Source of the DNA: Pseudooceanicola nanhaiensis
GTDB lineage: Bacteria; Pseudomonadota; Alphaproteobacteria; Rhodobacterales; Rhodobacteraceae
DNA: 64,000 nt
Direction: 5' to 3'
Assembly: GCF_020171315.1 (NCBI RefSeq)
Contig: NZ_JAIUZP010000010.1
Coordinates: 143,938-207,937 of the forward strand
Position numbers and translations under genes: made by a program. The notes under the pieces were generated by a model. It ran no database searches, was not told the DNA's origin, and saw nothing but the letters and a program-made list of their open reading frames with translations. Below, piece by piece: positions 17,548-26,464 of the stretch. Numbering within the stretch: position 1 is the stretch's first letter; every line of letters starts with the position of its first letter.

Positions 17548-19080
17548 TTACTTCTTCTTCCCGAAGCCGCCGAGACCGCCGAGGCCCGGCAGGCCGCCGG
17601 CGCCACCGAGGCCGCCCAGACCACCGGGAAGGCCGCCGGGCAGACCCTTGGCCGCGCCCATCTGCTTGGCCGCCGCTTCCAGCGCCTTGGGGTCCATCTG
17701 GCCGGGGTCCATGCCCTCGGGCATGCCGCCCTTGCCGAACATCTGGCGCATGGCCTGTTTCATCATGCCGCCTTTGCCCATCTTGCCCATCTTCTTCATG
17801 ACGTCGGACATCTGGCGCTGCATCTTCAGCAGCTTGTTCAGCTCGGACACTTCCAGCCCGGCACCGGCGGCGATGCGCTTCTTGCGCGAGGCCTGCAGCA
17901 GCTGCGGGTTGGCGCGCTCCTTCTTGGTCATCGACTGGATCAGGGCGATCTGGCGGCGGATCATCTTGTCGTCGTAGCCGGCTTCCTGCACCTGCTTGGA
18001 CATTTTGCCCATGCCGGGCATCATGCCCATGATGCCTTCCATGCCGCCCATCTTCATCATCTGCTCAAGCTGCATCTTCAGGTCGTTCATGTTGAACTGA
18101 CCCTTCTGGAAGCGCTTCATCATCCGCTCGGCCTGTTCGGCCTCCAGCGTGGCTTGCGCCTTCTCGACCAGCGCGACGATGTCGCCCATGCCGAGGATGC
18201 GGCCCGCGATGCGTTCCGGCTCGAAGGTCTCGATGGCCTCCATCTTCTCGCCGAGGCCGACGAAGCGGATCGGCTTGCCGGTAACGGCGCGCATCGAGAG
18301 CGCGGCACCGCCGCGGCCGTCGCCGTCCATCCGGGTCAGCACGACGCCGGTGACGCCGATCTTCTCGTCGAATTCCTGTGCCACCTCGACGGCGACCTGA
18401 CCGGTCAGGCCGTCGACTACCAGCAGGGTCTCGCGCGGGTTCACCACGTCGCGGACGTCGGCGGCCTGCTGGATCAGCTCCTGGTCGATGTGCAGCCGGC
18501 CCGCGGTGTCGAGCATGTAGACGTCATAGCCGCCGAGGGCCGCCTGCGTCTTGGCGCGCTTGGCGATCTGCACCGGGTTCTCGCCCTTGACGATCGGCAG
18601 CGTATCGACGCCGATCTGCTGGCCGAGGATCTGCAGCTGCTCCATGGCCGCCGGGCGGTTGACGTCGAGCGAGGCCATCAGCACGCGCTTGCCCTCGCGC
18701 TCTTTCAGGCGCTTGGCGAGCTTACCGGTGGTGGTCGTCTTGCCCGAACCCTGAAGGCCGACCATCAGGATCGGCGCGGGCGGGTTGTCGATCTTCAGCT
18801 TGCCGGGGTCTTCGGCACCGGTCAGCGTGGCGACCAGTTCGTCATGGACGATCTTCACGACCTGCTGGCCGGGGGTGATCGACTTGGTCACCGCAGCGCC
18901 AGTGGCCTTGTCCGTCACCGCCTTGATGAAGCTGCGCGCCACGGGAAGCGACACGTCAGCCTCCAGCAGGGCGACGCGCACTTCGCGCAGGGCGGTTTTG
19001 ACGTCCTCCTCCGACAGAGACCCCTGTTTTGTGAGCCGGTCGAAGACGCCACCAAGGCGTTCGGACAGATTTTCAAACAT
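17548..19080 (-). CDS. ffh: Signal recognition particle GTPase Ffh (SRP54)
   Basis: 510 residues. Ffh binds 4.5S RNA and signal sequences of nascent membrane proteins and docks with FtsY. The N domain comes first (MFENLSERLGGVFDRLTKQG). The G domain follows with G1 GLQGSGKTTTTGKLA near residue 108, DTAGRLHID, TRMDGDGRGGAALS and GxGEKxE. The Met-rich M domain includes the RNA-binding helix SRKKRIAAGAGLEVSELN. The C-terminus ends in a long Gly/Leu-rich tail closing GFGKKK, longer than in E. coli. It heads the leftward operon that continues with six GNAT genes. Confidence 0.97.
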   Translation of the reverse strand: MFENLSERLGGVFDRLTKQGSLSEEDVKTALREVRVALLEADVSLPVARSFIKAVTDKATGAAVTKSITPGQQVVKIVHDELVATLTGAEDPGKLKIDNPPAPILMVGLQGSGKTTTTGKLAKRLKEREGKRVLMASLDVNRPAAMEQLQILGQQIGVDTLPIVKGENPVQIAKRAKTQAALGGYDVYMLDTAGRLHIDQELIQQAADVRDVVNPRETLLVVDGLTGQVAVEVAQEFDEKIGVTGVVLTRMDGDGRGGAALSMRAVTGKPIRFVGLGEKMEAIETFEPERIAGRILGMGDIVALVEKAQATLEAEQAERMMKRFQKGQFNMNDLKMQLEQMMKMGGMEGIMGMMPGMGKMSKQVQEAGYDDKMIRRQIALIQSMTKKERANPQLLQASRKKRIAAGAGLEVSELNKLLKMQRQMSDVMKKMGKMGKGGMMKQAMRQMFGKGGMPEGMDPGQMDPKALEAAAKQMGAAKGLPGGLPGGLGGLGGAGGLPGLGGLGGFGKKK

Positions 19081-19561
19081 GGCGGCCCTCCGTCAGGTCC
19101 GTTAATTCTACGATAGCCGCGATATCGTTACCGACAGCTCAAACGACAAGCGCCCCCGTGGGCGAACACTCGCTGACGGGGGGGCGATCCCGACGCGCCG
19201 CCGGGACCGGAAGTTGTCTCACTTCCGGAATTTGGGCCTGAGCTACGCCGCGCAGGCCCAAATGTCAAGTTTCAAGGGGCATTCTGCCCGGAGGTCCGGG
19301 CGATTTGATGACGCCTCCCCGGGGGAGGCCCGCCGGTCGCGGATCGGGGCCATCTCGGTCTCCTGCGATCCTGTTGCGGCGGTGCGCCCTCCCGGGTCGT
19401 GCCGTCTGGCCTTCCGCGGCTGCAGCCAGCCTGTCGAAGACCCCCGCGATGCGCAGCCGGTTGACCTGTTCCGAGGTCGCTGCGCCGTCGCGGCGTGTTC
19501 GCGCGATGATCATTGCGGGGCGTCGCGCGTCGTCCGGACCGTGCGATCTGCGGTGACCGTC
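19081..19561. other. 481-bp region upstream of ffh with two hairpins
   Basis: No credible gene. It holds a candidate ffh promoter (19121-19149) and two perfect hairpins. One is CCGGAAGT/ACTTCCGG at 19207-19228. The other has an 11-bp stem, 19230-19240 with 19253-19263, arms ATTTGGGCCTG and CAGGCCCAAAT. Neither is followed by a T-run. From 19264 to 19561 I see nothing interpretable. Confidence 0.5.
19121..19149 (-). promoter_or_regulatory. Candidate sigma-70 promoter of ffh
   Basis: Reading leftward, TTGTCG (19149-19144) is followed after 17 bp by GATATC (19126-19121), 40 bp before the ffh ATG. The -35 matches TTGACA at four positions. Predicted by eye only. Confidence 0.35.
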
Positions 19562-19759
19562 TCAGACCGGCAGTGCCGGGCCATCGCCCATGTGGGCACG
19601 GGGCAGATCGGGTTCATTCTCGGCCGCGGCCTCGCTGACCTCTTCGTGGCCTTGCTGGAAGCGGGCCGGGCACCATGCCTTGGCCAATGCGCCCCAGTAG
19701 ATCATCCAGGGGTTCATCGTGCAGGCGGCTTCGAACCAGGGATTGGTGTGTCTGGTCAT
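19562..19759 (-). CDS. Small hypothetical protein, 65 aa
   Basis: Starts at ATG 19759 behind an excellent GAGGAGG ribosome-binding site. The first half, MTRHTNPWFEAACTMNPWMI followed by YWGALAKAW, is rich in Trp and aromatic residues and looks like an amphipathic helix. The second half is acidic (HEEVSEAAAENEPDLP). No family is recognised. It is monocistronic, divergent from the LysR gene at 20020 and followed by the hairpin-bearing region before ffh. The ribosome-binding site is the main evidence that it is real. Confidence 0.6.
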   Translation of the reverse strand: MTRHTNPWFEAACTMNPWMIYWGALAKAWCPARFQQGHEEVSEAAAENEPDLPRAHMGDGPALPV

Positions 19760-20019
19760 GTCGGCCTCCTCTCTGAACACATCACATAGATGGGGATTGC
19801 GCGCCCGCGCGTGTAGGGGAGGGGACGAAAAACTCGGCGCGCGGGGGCCCTCGACCGGGGGTGTCATGTGCAGGGTTGCAGAGGTTTCCCTTGCATCTCC
19901 GCACAGATGGCGCATTGATGCCGGAAAAGGTTCCTCACCGCACATCCATTCCGGCGCGGGGGTAGGGACCGGAACGCAGACGCAGGGTCCGGCCAGCGGC
20001 CGGGCGCAGAGGCTTCACG

Positions 20020-20910
20020 ATGGACAACTGGGACGAGATCAGAACGGCATTTCAGGTGGCGCGGCTTGGCACCGTGTCGGGTGCGGCAGAGGTGCTGGGT
20101 GTGCACCACGCCACCGTCATACGCCACATCGACGCGCTGGAGCAGCGGCTGGGGGTGAAGCTCTTCCAGCGGCACGCGCGCGGCTACACGGCGACCGAGG
20201 CCGGGCAGGACCTGCTGCGGGTGGCGCAGGCCACTGACGATCAGTTCAGCCAGCTGGCCGGGCGGCTGAAGGGCCGCGGCAACGAGGTCTCGGGAGAGCT
20301 GGTGGTGACCACGCTGAGCGGGTTGAGCCAGCTGCTGGTGCCCGTGATGGCGGAGTTCCAGAAGACCTACCCGGATGTGCAGCTCAGCTATCTGACCTCG
20401 ACGCGGCTGTTCCGGCTGGAATACGGCGAGGCCCATGTGGCGATCCGTGCGGGCGCTGTGCCGCAGCAGCCCGATAACGTGGTGCAGCCCTTCCTGACGC
20501 TGAAGTACAAGATCTACGGCTCGCGCGAGTATATCGACCGCCACGGCATGCCCGAGGGCTTCGACGATCTGGTGAAGCACCGCTTCGTCGGGACCGACAA
20601 CAGCCAGAGCCGCGCGCCCTTCGCCCGCTGGATGAGCGAGAACATCCCGGCGCGGCAGGTGGTCTTCCGCTCGGGTGACCTGACCTCGGTTCGGCAGGGG
20701 ATCCTGTCGGGCGTGGGGCTGGGCTTCCTCGCGGATTACGAATGCGGCACCCACCCGGAGCTGGTCGAGGTCTATGCCGCGCCCGATGAATGGGCGACCT
20801 CGCTCTGGCTGGTGACCCACATGGACCTGCACCGCACCACGAAGGTGCAGACCTTCCTGAAGTTCCTCAAGGATCAGACCAAGCACCTGCGCGCGGCTGC
20901 CCCGGAATGA
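20020..20910 (+). CDS. LysR-family transcriptional regulator
   Basis: 296 residues. The HTH is at residues about 17-40 (GTVSGAAEVLGVHHATVIRHID), followed by a LysR effector domain. The HHATVIRHIDALE recognition helix resembles the subgroup that starts with DNWDEIRTAF. It precedes an EamA transporter gene on the same strand. The TGA at 20908-20910 overlaps an alternative ATG of that gene. The two genes probably form an operon, so the regulator may control the transporter. Ligand unknown. Confidence 0.87.
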   Translation: MDNWDEIRTAFQVARLGTVSGAAEVLGVHHATVIRHIDALEQRLGVKLFQRHARGYTATEAGQDLLRVAQATDDQFSQLAGRLKGRGNEVSGELVVTTLSGLSQLLVPVMAEFQKTYPDVQLSYLTSTRLFRLEYGEAHVAIRAGAVPQQPDNVVQPFLTLKYKIYGSREYIDRHGMPEGFDDLVKHRFVGTDNSQSRAPFARWMSENIPARQVVFRSGDLTSVRQGILSGVGLGFLADYECGTHPELVEVYAAPDEWATSLWLVTHMDLHRTTKVQTFLKFLKDQTKHLRAAAPE

Positions 20911-20954
20911 GCGTCGCCCCGCAGGAGGCAGGAGACAAGGGCAGGGGGCTGGCG

Positions 20955-21845
20955 ATGAGCGAGACCCTGCGCGGTCACCTCGCCATGCTGCTCTTCTCCA
21001 TCCTCGTGGCGGGCAGCTTCTCCCTTGGCGGGCTGGCGGCGCCGCATGTCTCGGCGCTGGCACTGAACGCGGTGCGCTTCATGCTGGCGGTGACGCTGCT
21101 GGGGATCGCGGCGATGCTCACCACCGGGCTGCCGCGCAGCGCCCTTGCCGCGCCCTGGCGCTATCCGCTGCTGGGGGGCATCTACTCCCTCTACTTCGTG
21201 CTGATGTTCGTGGGGCTGAAGACCGCGCATCCGGTGTCGGCCTCGGCGGTGTTCACGCTGATGCCGCTGATGGCGGTGGTCACCGGCTGGCTGATCATGC
21301 GGCAGGTGGCGGGGCCGAAGGTCCTTCTGGCGCTGCTGGTGGGCGCGCTCGGGGCGATCTGGGTGATCTTCCGCGGAGACCTGTCCGCTTTGGCGCGGCT
21401 CCAGATCGGCCGCGGAGAGGCGATCTACATGCTGGGATGCGTCGCCCATGCGACCTACACGCCGATGGTGCCGCGATTCAACCGGGGCGAGCGTCCGCTT
21501 GTGTTCTCCTTCTGGGTGCTGGTGGCGGGGGCGACGATCATCACCCTGATCGGCTGGCGCGACATCCTCTCCACCGACTGGGCGGCGTTGCCGGCCATCG
21601 TATGGATAACAATCGTCTATACCGCTGTTTTCGCGACGGCGATCACCTTCGTGCTGATGCAATACGCCTCGCTGCGCCTGACCGCGGCAAAGGTCCTCGC
21701 CTACACGTACCTCACCCCGACCTGGGTGATTCTGTGGGAGCTCGCCCTGGGCCACGGGGCGCCGCCGCTGCTCTCGATCGGTGGAATACTGCTCAGTTTC
21801 GTGGCAATTTCGATGCTCTTGCGCGGAGATCGCCGCCGAGCCTAG
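20955..21845 (+). CDS. EamA/DMT-family transporter
   Basis: 296 residues from ATG 20955, which has AGGGGG six bases upstream. An in-frame ATG at 20907 overlapping the LysR stop would add 16 polar residues and remains possible. Ten hydrophobic helices in two EamA repeats; the first starts GHLAMLLFSILVAGSFSLGG. It lies in the inner membrane; substrate not deducible. Its TAG stop lies in the palindrome CTAG, which also supplies the TAG stop of the convergent ArsR gene, so the two genes overlap by 4 bp. Confidence 0.84.
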   Translation: MSETLRGHLAMLLFSILVAGSFSLGGLAAPHVSALALNAVRFMLAVTLLGIAAMLTTGLPRSALAAPWRYPLLGGIYSLYFVLMFVGLKTAHPVSASAVFTLMPLMAVVTGWLIMRQVAGPKVLLALLVGALGAIWVIFRGDLSALARLQIGRGEAIYMLGCVAHATYTPMVPRFNRGERPLVFSFWVLVAGATIITLIGWRDILSTDWAALPAIVWITIVYTAVFATAITFVLMQYASLRLTAAKVLAYTYLTPTWVILWELALGHGAPPLLSIGGILLSFVAISMLLRGDRRRA

Positions 21846-22210
21846 GCGGTTTCGTCCGTTTCAGGCGCCTCGGGCAGCTCGCTGGCAAGGAACCGCTCGA
21901 AGGCCTCGAGGTTGACGGGCTCGAACTGGCCGAATCCCTGCATCCAAACCGAAGCAACTCGCAGCGCGTCAGGCTCGATCTGGCACCATTTCACCCGCCC
22001 GCGCTTGTCCTGGCTGATCAGCCCGGCCCGCGTGAGGATGGTCAAATGCTTGGAAATAGCGGCCAAGGACATCTCGAAGGGTGCCGCTACGTCAGTCACG
22101 GCCATGTCGTCTTCCAGCAACATCTGCAGGATCTGGCGCCGCGTCGGGTCTGCCAGGGCCGCGAAAATCACGTCCAGATCGGGGGCCTGCTGAGGGGTGG
22201 CTGCGTTCAT
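21842..22210 (-). CDS. ArsR-family winged-helix regulator
   Basis: 122 residues starting MNAATPQQAPDLDVIFAALA. ADPTRRQILQMLL and the recognition helix SLAAISKHLTILTRAGLI are characteristic of the ArsR/SmtB fold. No metal-binding Cys pair (ELCVCDL-type) is present. It therefore belongs to the non-metal group often linked to SRPBCC or methyltransferase genes, but none is adjacent. A longer frame to 22288 is rejected because the region is promoter-like and AT-rich. Neighbours do not reveal its target. Confidence 0.83.
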   Translation of the reverse strand: MNAATPQQAPDLDVIFAALADPTRRQILQMLLEDDMAVTDVAAPFEMSLAAISKHLTILTRAGLISQDKRGRVKWCQIEPDALRVASVWMQGFGQFEPVNLEAFERFLASELPEAPETDETA

Positions 22211-22401
22211 ATTCCGGTTAAGCCTTGAGCCAAAATCCCCGTCAAGCGTTAAACTTAGGCCAAACGGTGCCGTATTCTGGCCACACATGGCGAAATTCCG
22301 CCGGATTTTGCTGCGCTTGCAATTTTAGCGGCAACAAGGCATGTAATTTAGCATTGGTAAAACGCACCCCTGAACGCATTTTGGAACGGAGTTTTCCCCC
22401 T

Positions 22402-22932
22402 ATGCAACGCGCTCGCAAGCTTCTTGCCTCCATCGCCGTCGCCGCGGCACTTCCCACGGCCTCCATGGCCCAGGATCCCTGCGGCGCGGTCGTGTACTTC
22501 CCGAACGACGTCTCGGCCCTGAACAGCGATGTTCAAACTGCCGTTCAGCAGGTGATGGCTCAGGCCCCCACCGCAACGGTTGACGTCACCGGCTACGCCG
22601 ACGCCGTTGGCGCCGCATCGTACAACGCTGTCCTCTCGGGCAAGCGCGCCACCAACGTGGCCAACTACATCAAGGAAGTCGCACCCGGCGCGACCATCAA
22701 CCAGGTCATCGCCGGCGGCGAGATCGCAGGCACCGGTTCCAACCCGGTCGACCGTCGTGTTGAAATCCGCCTGCCGGGCTGTACCGCTGCTGCACCGCTG
22801 CCCGGTGGCCTGAGCGCCGCAACCATGGCCGCACTGGCCGCGGGCGCTGCCGTCATCATCCTGCTGACCGACGACGACAGCTCGGACACCACGACCACGA
22901 CCACCACCACGACCGGCGCCACCGGCTCCTGA
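22402..22932 (+). CDS. OmpA-like envelope protein with C-terminal membrane anchor
   Basis: 176 residues. A signal peptide (MQRARKLLASIAVAAALPTA, cleavage after SMAQ near residue 24) leads into an OmpA/MotB-type domain. The block TVDVTGYADAVGAASYNAVL resembles the peptidoglycan-binding TDxxGxxxYNxxLSxxRA motif, and NPVDRRVEIRL closes it. A hydrophobic helix AATMAALAAGAAVIILL follows near residues 139-157, then an acidic turn (TDDDSSD) and a run of nine Thr. OmpA domains normally lack such a tail, so it may be anchored with the tail exposed. The Thr run is encoded by ACC/ACG repeats at about 22889-22914. It is followed by a strong terminator. Confidence 0.78.
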   Translation: MQRARKLLASIAVAAALPTASMAQDPCGAVVYFPNDVSALNSDVQTAVQQVMAQAPTATVDVTGYADAVGAASYNAVLSGKRATNVANYIKEVAPGATINQVIAGGEIAGTGSNPVDRRVEIRLPGCTAAAPLPGGLSAATMAALAAGAAVIILLTDDDSSDTTTTTTTTTGATGS

Positions 22933-23023
22933 TCGTGACTGCCTGAGGGCACCGGGGTTAATTCAACCGACAAGTTGAATATGCCCCCGGACCGCCCGGA
23001 ACGGCCACACCAGACGAGATTGG

Positions 23024-23053
23024 AAAACCCCGCCCGGAAACGGCGGGGTTTTT
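23024..23053 (+). terminator. Rho-independent terminator after OmpA-like gene
   Basis: Stem AAAACCCCGCC (23024-23034) pairs with GGCGGGGTTTT (23042-23052), loop of 7, ending in TTTTT. It isolates the ATP synthase operon that follows. Confidence 0.92.
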
Positions 23054-23103
23054 CTGTGTTTTAACAGTGGGTTATGCTGCGGCAATCTAGCGTTTACGGC
23101 TTA

Positions 23104-23132
23104 TTGACTCGCACCCCCTCACCGCATAGCAA
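23104..23132 (+). promoter_or_regulatory. Candidate promoter of the ATP synthase F0 operon
   Basis: TTGACT at 23104-23109, 17-bp spacer, TAGCAA at 23127-23132, 28 bp before the atpI GTG. The -35 matches the consensus at five of six positions. Just upstream (about 23087-23097) is TCTAGCGTTTA, which weakly resembles half of the TTAGCGCTAA palindrome seen before gap. Confidence 0.5.
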
Positions 23133-23159
23133 CGTCGCAACGAACCGATGGGGACCCCA

Positions 23160-23519
23160 GTGAGCGATCAAGACCGCGAGGCGCGCATGGCAGCGCTTGA
23201 GGCCAAGATCGCCGCCGCCAAGAAAGCGGTGGAACCTCCTGCTCCTTCGGAAAGCCATTACAATCAGGCGCAGGTCGCCTGGAGGATGGTGACGGAACTT
23301 GTGGCCGGGCTTGGGCTCGGCTTCGCGATCGGCTTCGGACTGGACACCCTCTTCGGGACCAAGCCCATCCTGCTGGTCGTATTCACGATGCTCGGCATGG
23401 CCGCCGGCGTGCAGACGATGGTCCGCACCGCGCGCGAGCTGGAGCGAAAGAACGCGGCCGAAACGGCCGGAACGGACGACGAGAGCGGGCAGAGCCCGCG
23501 AGACGGTGAGGGACACTGA
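23160..23519 (+). CDS. atpI: ATP synthase accessory protein AtpI
   Basis: 119 residues from GTG 23160, just after GGGGACCCCA; an in-frame ATG at 23148 would add four residues. A charged coiled N-terminus ([20 protein letters not shown]) precedes two membrane helices ([39 protein letters not shown]), and the C-terminus is acidic. AtpI helps assemble the c-ring and is the usual first gene of alphaproteobacterial F0 operons. The stop is 2 bp before atpB. Confidence 0.88.
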   Translation: MSDQDREARMAALEAKIAAAKKAVEPPAPSESHYNQAQVAWRMVTELVAGLGLGFAIGFGLDTLFGTKPILLVVFTMLGMAAGVQTMVRTARELERKNAAETAGTDDESGQSPRDGEGH

Positions 23520-23521
23520 CA

Positions 23522-24280
23522 ATGGCGACGGAAGCGGCACACGACGAAGGCAGCTCTCTGGTTTTCCACCCGATGGATCAGTTCATGGTCAAGCCGCTGT
23601 TCGGCGATGGCCCGGTCCACTGGTACACGATCACCAACGTGACCTTCTGGATGGCGATCACCGTGCTGGGCGTTCTGGCGCTGCTGGTGCTGACCACCTC
23701 CAAGCGTGCCACCGTTCCGAGCCGCGGCCAGTCGATGGCGGAACTGTCCTACGGCTTCATCTACAAGATGATCGAGGACGTGACCGGCAAGGACGGCCTG
23801 AAGTACTTCCCCTACGTGATGACGCTCTTCATGTTCATCGTGTTCTCGAACATGCTGGGCCTGCTGCCGCTGTCCTTCACCACCACCAGCCACATCGCCG
23901 TGACCGCCGTTCTGGCGCTGCTGGTCTTCGGCTTCGTGACCATCCTCGGCTTCGTGAAGCACGGCACCCATTTCCTCGGCCTCTTCTGGGTCACCGCGGC
24001 ACCGCTGCCGCTGCGCCCCGTGCTGGCCGTGATCGAGCTGATCTCGTACTTCGTGCGTCCCGTCAGCCACTCCATTCGTCTTGCCGGTAACATGATGGCA
24101 GGCCACGCGGTGATCAAAGTCTTCGCAGGCTTCGCCGCCATCGCCGCCGTCTCGCCGGTCTCGGTCATCGCGATCACCGCCATGTACGGCCTCGAGGTCA
24201 TGGTGGCCTTCATTCAGGCCTACGTGTTCACGATCCTGACCTGCGTGTACCTCAAAGACGCGCTGCACCCGGCACACTGA
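23522..24280 (+). CDS. atpB: ATP synthase F0 subunit a
   Basis: 252 residues, five or six membrane helices. The subunit forms the two proton half-channels against the c-ring. The essential Arg lies in the conserved helix [18 protein letters not shown], near residue 185. HPMDQF at the N-terminus and [11 protein letters not shown] are typical of alphaproteobacterial a subunits. Second gene of the F0 operon. Confidence 0.96.
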   Translation: MATEAAHDEGSSLVFHPMDQFMVKPLFGDGPVHWYTITNVTFWMAITVLGVLALLVLTTSKRATVPSRGQSMAELSYGFIYKMIEDVTGKDGLKYFPYVMTLFMFIVFSNMLGLLPLSFTTTSHIAVTAVLALLVFGFVTILGFVKHGTHFLGLFWVTAAPLPLRPVLAVIELISYFVRPVSHSIRLAGNMMAGHAVIKVFAGFAAIAAVSPVSVIAITAMYGLEVMVAFIQAYVFTILTCVYLKDALHPAH

Positions 24281-24398
24281 CCCTTTACCGCGGGGCGGGC
24301 CTCGGTCCGCCGCGCAGGCAGCCTGGCTGCCAGAACGATCACCGGCGGACCCTTCCGTCAGAACAAAGACTTCCAATTCCATCGTAAGGAGAGACATC

Positions 24399-24635
24399 AT
24401 GGAAGGCGATATCGCAGAACTCGGCAAGTACATCGGTGTTGGTCTGACCGCCATCGGCATGGGCGGCGCAGCAATGGGTGTGGGCAACGTGGCAGGCAAC
24501 TACCTGTCGGGCGCGCTCCGCAACCCCTCGGCCGCTGCTTCGCAGACCGCCACCCTCTTCATCGGCATGGCCTTCGCAGAAGCCCTGGGGATCTTCTCGT
24601 TCCTCATCGCTCTGCTGCTGATGTTCGCCGTCTGA
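24399..24635 (+). CDS. atpE: ATP synthase F0 subunit c
   Basis: 78 residues forming a two-helix hairpin. Helix 1 is Gly-rich ([20 protein letters not shown]), the polar loop is RNPSA, and helix 2 carries the proton-binding Glu in [13 protein letters not shown] near residue 59. About ten copies form the rotor ring. AAGGAGAG precedes the ATG. The downstream hairpin at 24659-24686 may stabilise this part of the mRNA, consistent with the high copy number needed; that is an inference. Confidence 0.97.
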   Translation: MEGDIAELGKYIGVGLTAIGMGGAAMGVGNVAGNYLSGALRNPSAAASQTATLFIGMAFAEALGIFSFLIALLLMFAV

Positions 24636-24658
24636 TCCTGCAGGACCATCCTTACGCG

Positions 24659-24686
24659 CGGGTGGGTTCCTGAGCGGACCCACCCG
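24659..24686 (+). other. Intercistronic hairpin after atpE
   Basis: CGGGTGGGT (24659-24667) pairs with ACCCACCCG (24678-24686); CC/GG extends the stem past a bulged T. There is no T-run, so it is more likely an mRNA stabiliser or partial attenuator between atpE and the b' gene than a full terminator. Confidence 0.6.
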
Positions 24687-24713
24687 TAGTAATTAAGGTT
24701 CCAGGGGGACGAC

Positions 24714-25286
24714 ATGGCAACAGAAACGCACACTGCCGAAGGCCAGGGGCTGGCGGACGCGACGGGGATTGCGGGCGATCACGCCGGTGCATCCGCCGCG
24801 GGCATGCCGCAGCTGGACCTGTCGCATTTTCCGAACCAGATTTTCTGGCTTCTGGTCACGCTCGTCGTGATCTACCTGGTGCTGTCCCGCATCGCGCTGC
24901 CGCGCATCGGGGCCGTTCTGGCCGAACGGGCCGGCACGATCACCAATGACATCGCCGCCGCCGAGGACCTGAAGCAAAAGGCCGTCGAGGCCGAGGACGC
25001 CTATAACAAGGCCCTCGCAGACGCCCGCGCCGAAGCGAACCGGATCGTCGCCGAGACCAAGGCTTCCATCCAGGCAGACCTGGACGAGGCCATCGCCAAG
25101 GCTGACGCCGAGATCGCCGCCAAGGCCGCCGAGAGCGAAAAGGCAATTGCCGACATTCGCGCCGGTGCGCTGGAAAGCGTTCAGATCGTCGCAAAGGATA
25201 CCGCTGCCGCCATCGTTTCCGCCCTGGGCTTCGAGCCGAAGGCAGAGCAGATCGACGGTGCCGTGGACAGCCGGGTGAAGGGGTAA
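24714..25286 (+). CDS. atpF': ATP synthase F0 subunit b'
   Basis: 190 residues. A polar N-terminal stretch of about 38 residues leads to one membrane helix ([20 protein letters not shown]) and a long Ala/Glu/Lys coiled coil that forms half of the peripheral stalk. The b' and b subunits form a heterodimer in photosynthetic bacteria and alphaproteobacteria; the order b' then b is the usual one. The stop is 4 bp before the b gene. Confidence 0.93.
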   Translation: MATETHTAEGQGLADATGIAGDHAGASAAGMPQLDLSHFPNQIFWLLVTLVVIYLVLSRIALPRIGAVLAERAGTITNDIAAAEDLKQKAVEAEDAYNKALADARAEANRIVAETKASIQADLDEAIAKADAEIAAKAAESEKAIADIRAGALESVQIVAKDTAAAIVSALGFEPKAEQIDGAVDSRVKG

Positions 25287-25290
25287 GGAC

Positions 25291-25854
25291 ATGCGCAAAC
25301 TTGCACTGACCACCACCGCCGCCGCCCTGCTGGCTTCGCCTGCAATGGCTGCCTCGGGTCCGTTCTTCTCGCTGCACAACACGAACTTCGTGGTGCTGCT
25401 GGCCTTTATCCTGTTCGTCGCGGTCCTTGTGTACTTCAAGGTGCCCTCGACCATCGGCGGCCTGCTCGACAAGCGTGCCGAAGGGATCAAGTCCGAGCTC
25501 GACGAAGCGCGCAAGCTGCGGGAAGAGGCCATGGCCCTGCTGGCCTCCTACGAGCGCAAGCAGAAAGAGGTCGCCGCCCAGGCAGAGCGTATCGTCGCTT
25601 CCGCCAAGGACGAGGCCACTGTCGCCGCTGAACAGGCCAAGAAGGACCTGCAAGTCTCGATCGCGCGCCGCATGGCCGCTGCCGAGGAGCAGATCGCTTC
25701 CGCCCAGGCCAGCGCCGTGAAAGAGGTCCGCGACCAGGCTGCTGCCGTGGCCGTCGCCGCGGCCCGCGAAGTGATCGCCGAGCAGATCACCGCGACCGAG
25801 GCCAACAAGCTGATCGACTCTGCGATCGGCGAGGTCGAGGCCAAGCTGCACTGA
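25291..25854 (+). CDS. atpF: ATP synthase F0 subunit b
   Basis: 187 residues. The first 22 residues (MRKLALTTTAAALLASPAMA) look like a cleavable signal. Then comes a membrane helix (FVVLLAFILFVAVLVYFKVP) and a charged coiled coil (DEARKLREEAMALLASYERK ...). It pairs with b' in the peripheral stalk. Last gene of the F0 operon, followed by a terminator; the F1 genes are elsewhere. Confidence 0.94.
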   Translation: MRKLALTTTAAALLASPAMAASGPFFSLHNTNFVVLLAFILFVAVLVYFKVPSTIGGLLDKRAEGIKSELDEARKLREEAMALLASYERKQKEVAAQAERIVASAKDEATVAAEQAKKDLQVSIARRMAAAEEQIASAQASAVKEVRDQAAAVAVAAAREVIAEQITATEANKLIDSAIGEVEAKLH

Positions 25855-25879
25855 GCCCCAGGTTTCAGTCACCAGTCAT

Positions 25880-25910
25880 AAGACCCGGCCCCCGTGGCCG
25901 GGTCTTTTCG
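25880..25910 (+). terminator. Terminator of the ATP synthase F0 operon
   Basis: AAGACCCGGCC (25880-25890) pairs with GGCCGGGTCTT (25896-25906), 5-nt loop, followed by TTTCG. It also lies just past the end of the convergent thioesterase gene and may serve both. Confidence 0.85.
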
Positions 25911-25921
25911 TTTGGGCGCCC

Positions 25922-26356
25922 TCAGGCCGGGGTGCGCAGCGCCAGGGCTTCCAGCTGGGCGCGGATGGCGCCGCTGATCGGTTCCGGCCGCCGGGTCTCG
26001 TCCGACACTTGCACCATGATCGTGCGCCCCGTGGCGCAGCAGGTGCCGTCCCGATAGATCGCGTGGGCCATGACGACCGAGGAGGTGCCGATCTTCTCGA
26101 CCGCGGTGCAGATCGTGATCTCGTCCGGCCAGAGCAACTCGTGCCGGAAGCCGATCTGAAGGTCGGCCACCACGAAGGAGGTGCCGCCCTCCAGAACCCC
26201 TGTCCGGGCATTGTAGAGCATGTGGGCGCGCCCCTCTTCGAGGAGGGAGGCGTAGACGGCGTTGTTGATATGGCCCTGCCGGTCGGTGTCGCCATAGCGC
26301 AGACGGCTGGCAAGCTGGTGCGGGAAGGCCGCCTGGGGGGGAGGAAGCTGTTTCAT
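25922..26356 (-). CDS. Acyl-CoA thioesterase, 4HBT hotdog family
   Basis: 144 residues from MKQLPPPQAA. The hotdog-fold signature RYGDTDRQGHINNAVY (about residues 20-35) contains the Asp used by 4-hydroxybenzoyl-CoA thioesterase-type enzymes. The later IGFRHELLWPDEI and GRTIMVQVSDE strands fit the fold. Substrate unknown; such single-domain proteins usually hydrolyse short or medium acyl-CoAs. It converges with the F0 operon. Confidence 0.82.
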   Translation of the reverse strand: MKQLPPPQAAFPHQLASRLRYGDTDRQGHINNAVYASLLEEGRAHMLYNARTGVLEGGTSFVVADLQIGFRHELLWPDEITICTAVEKIGTSSVVMAHAIYRDGTCCATGRTIMVQVSDETRRPEPISGAIRAQLEALALRTPA

Positions 26357-26464
26357 CCCTCTCCGATAGGCAGCGCCGGGGGAGGGGGCAACCCGGTCCT
26401 TGCTGTTTCGCCGCGTCCCTGTGTGGCCACGCAGGGCGGATGCCCGCCGCAAGGGCAGCCGCCC

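Noticed and set aside
19265..19513. 82-codon minus-strand frame upstream of ffh
   Set aside because: No ribosome-binding site and no recognisable fold; overlapping frames of similar length exist on the other strand.
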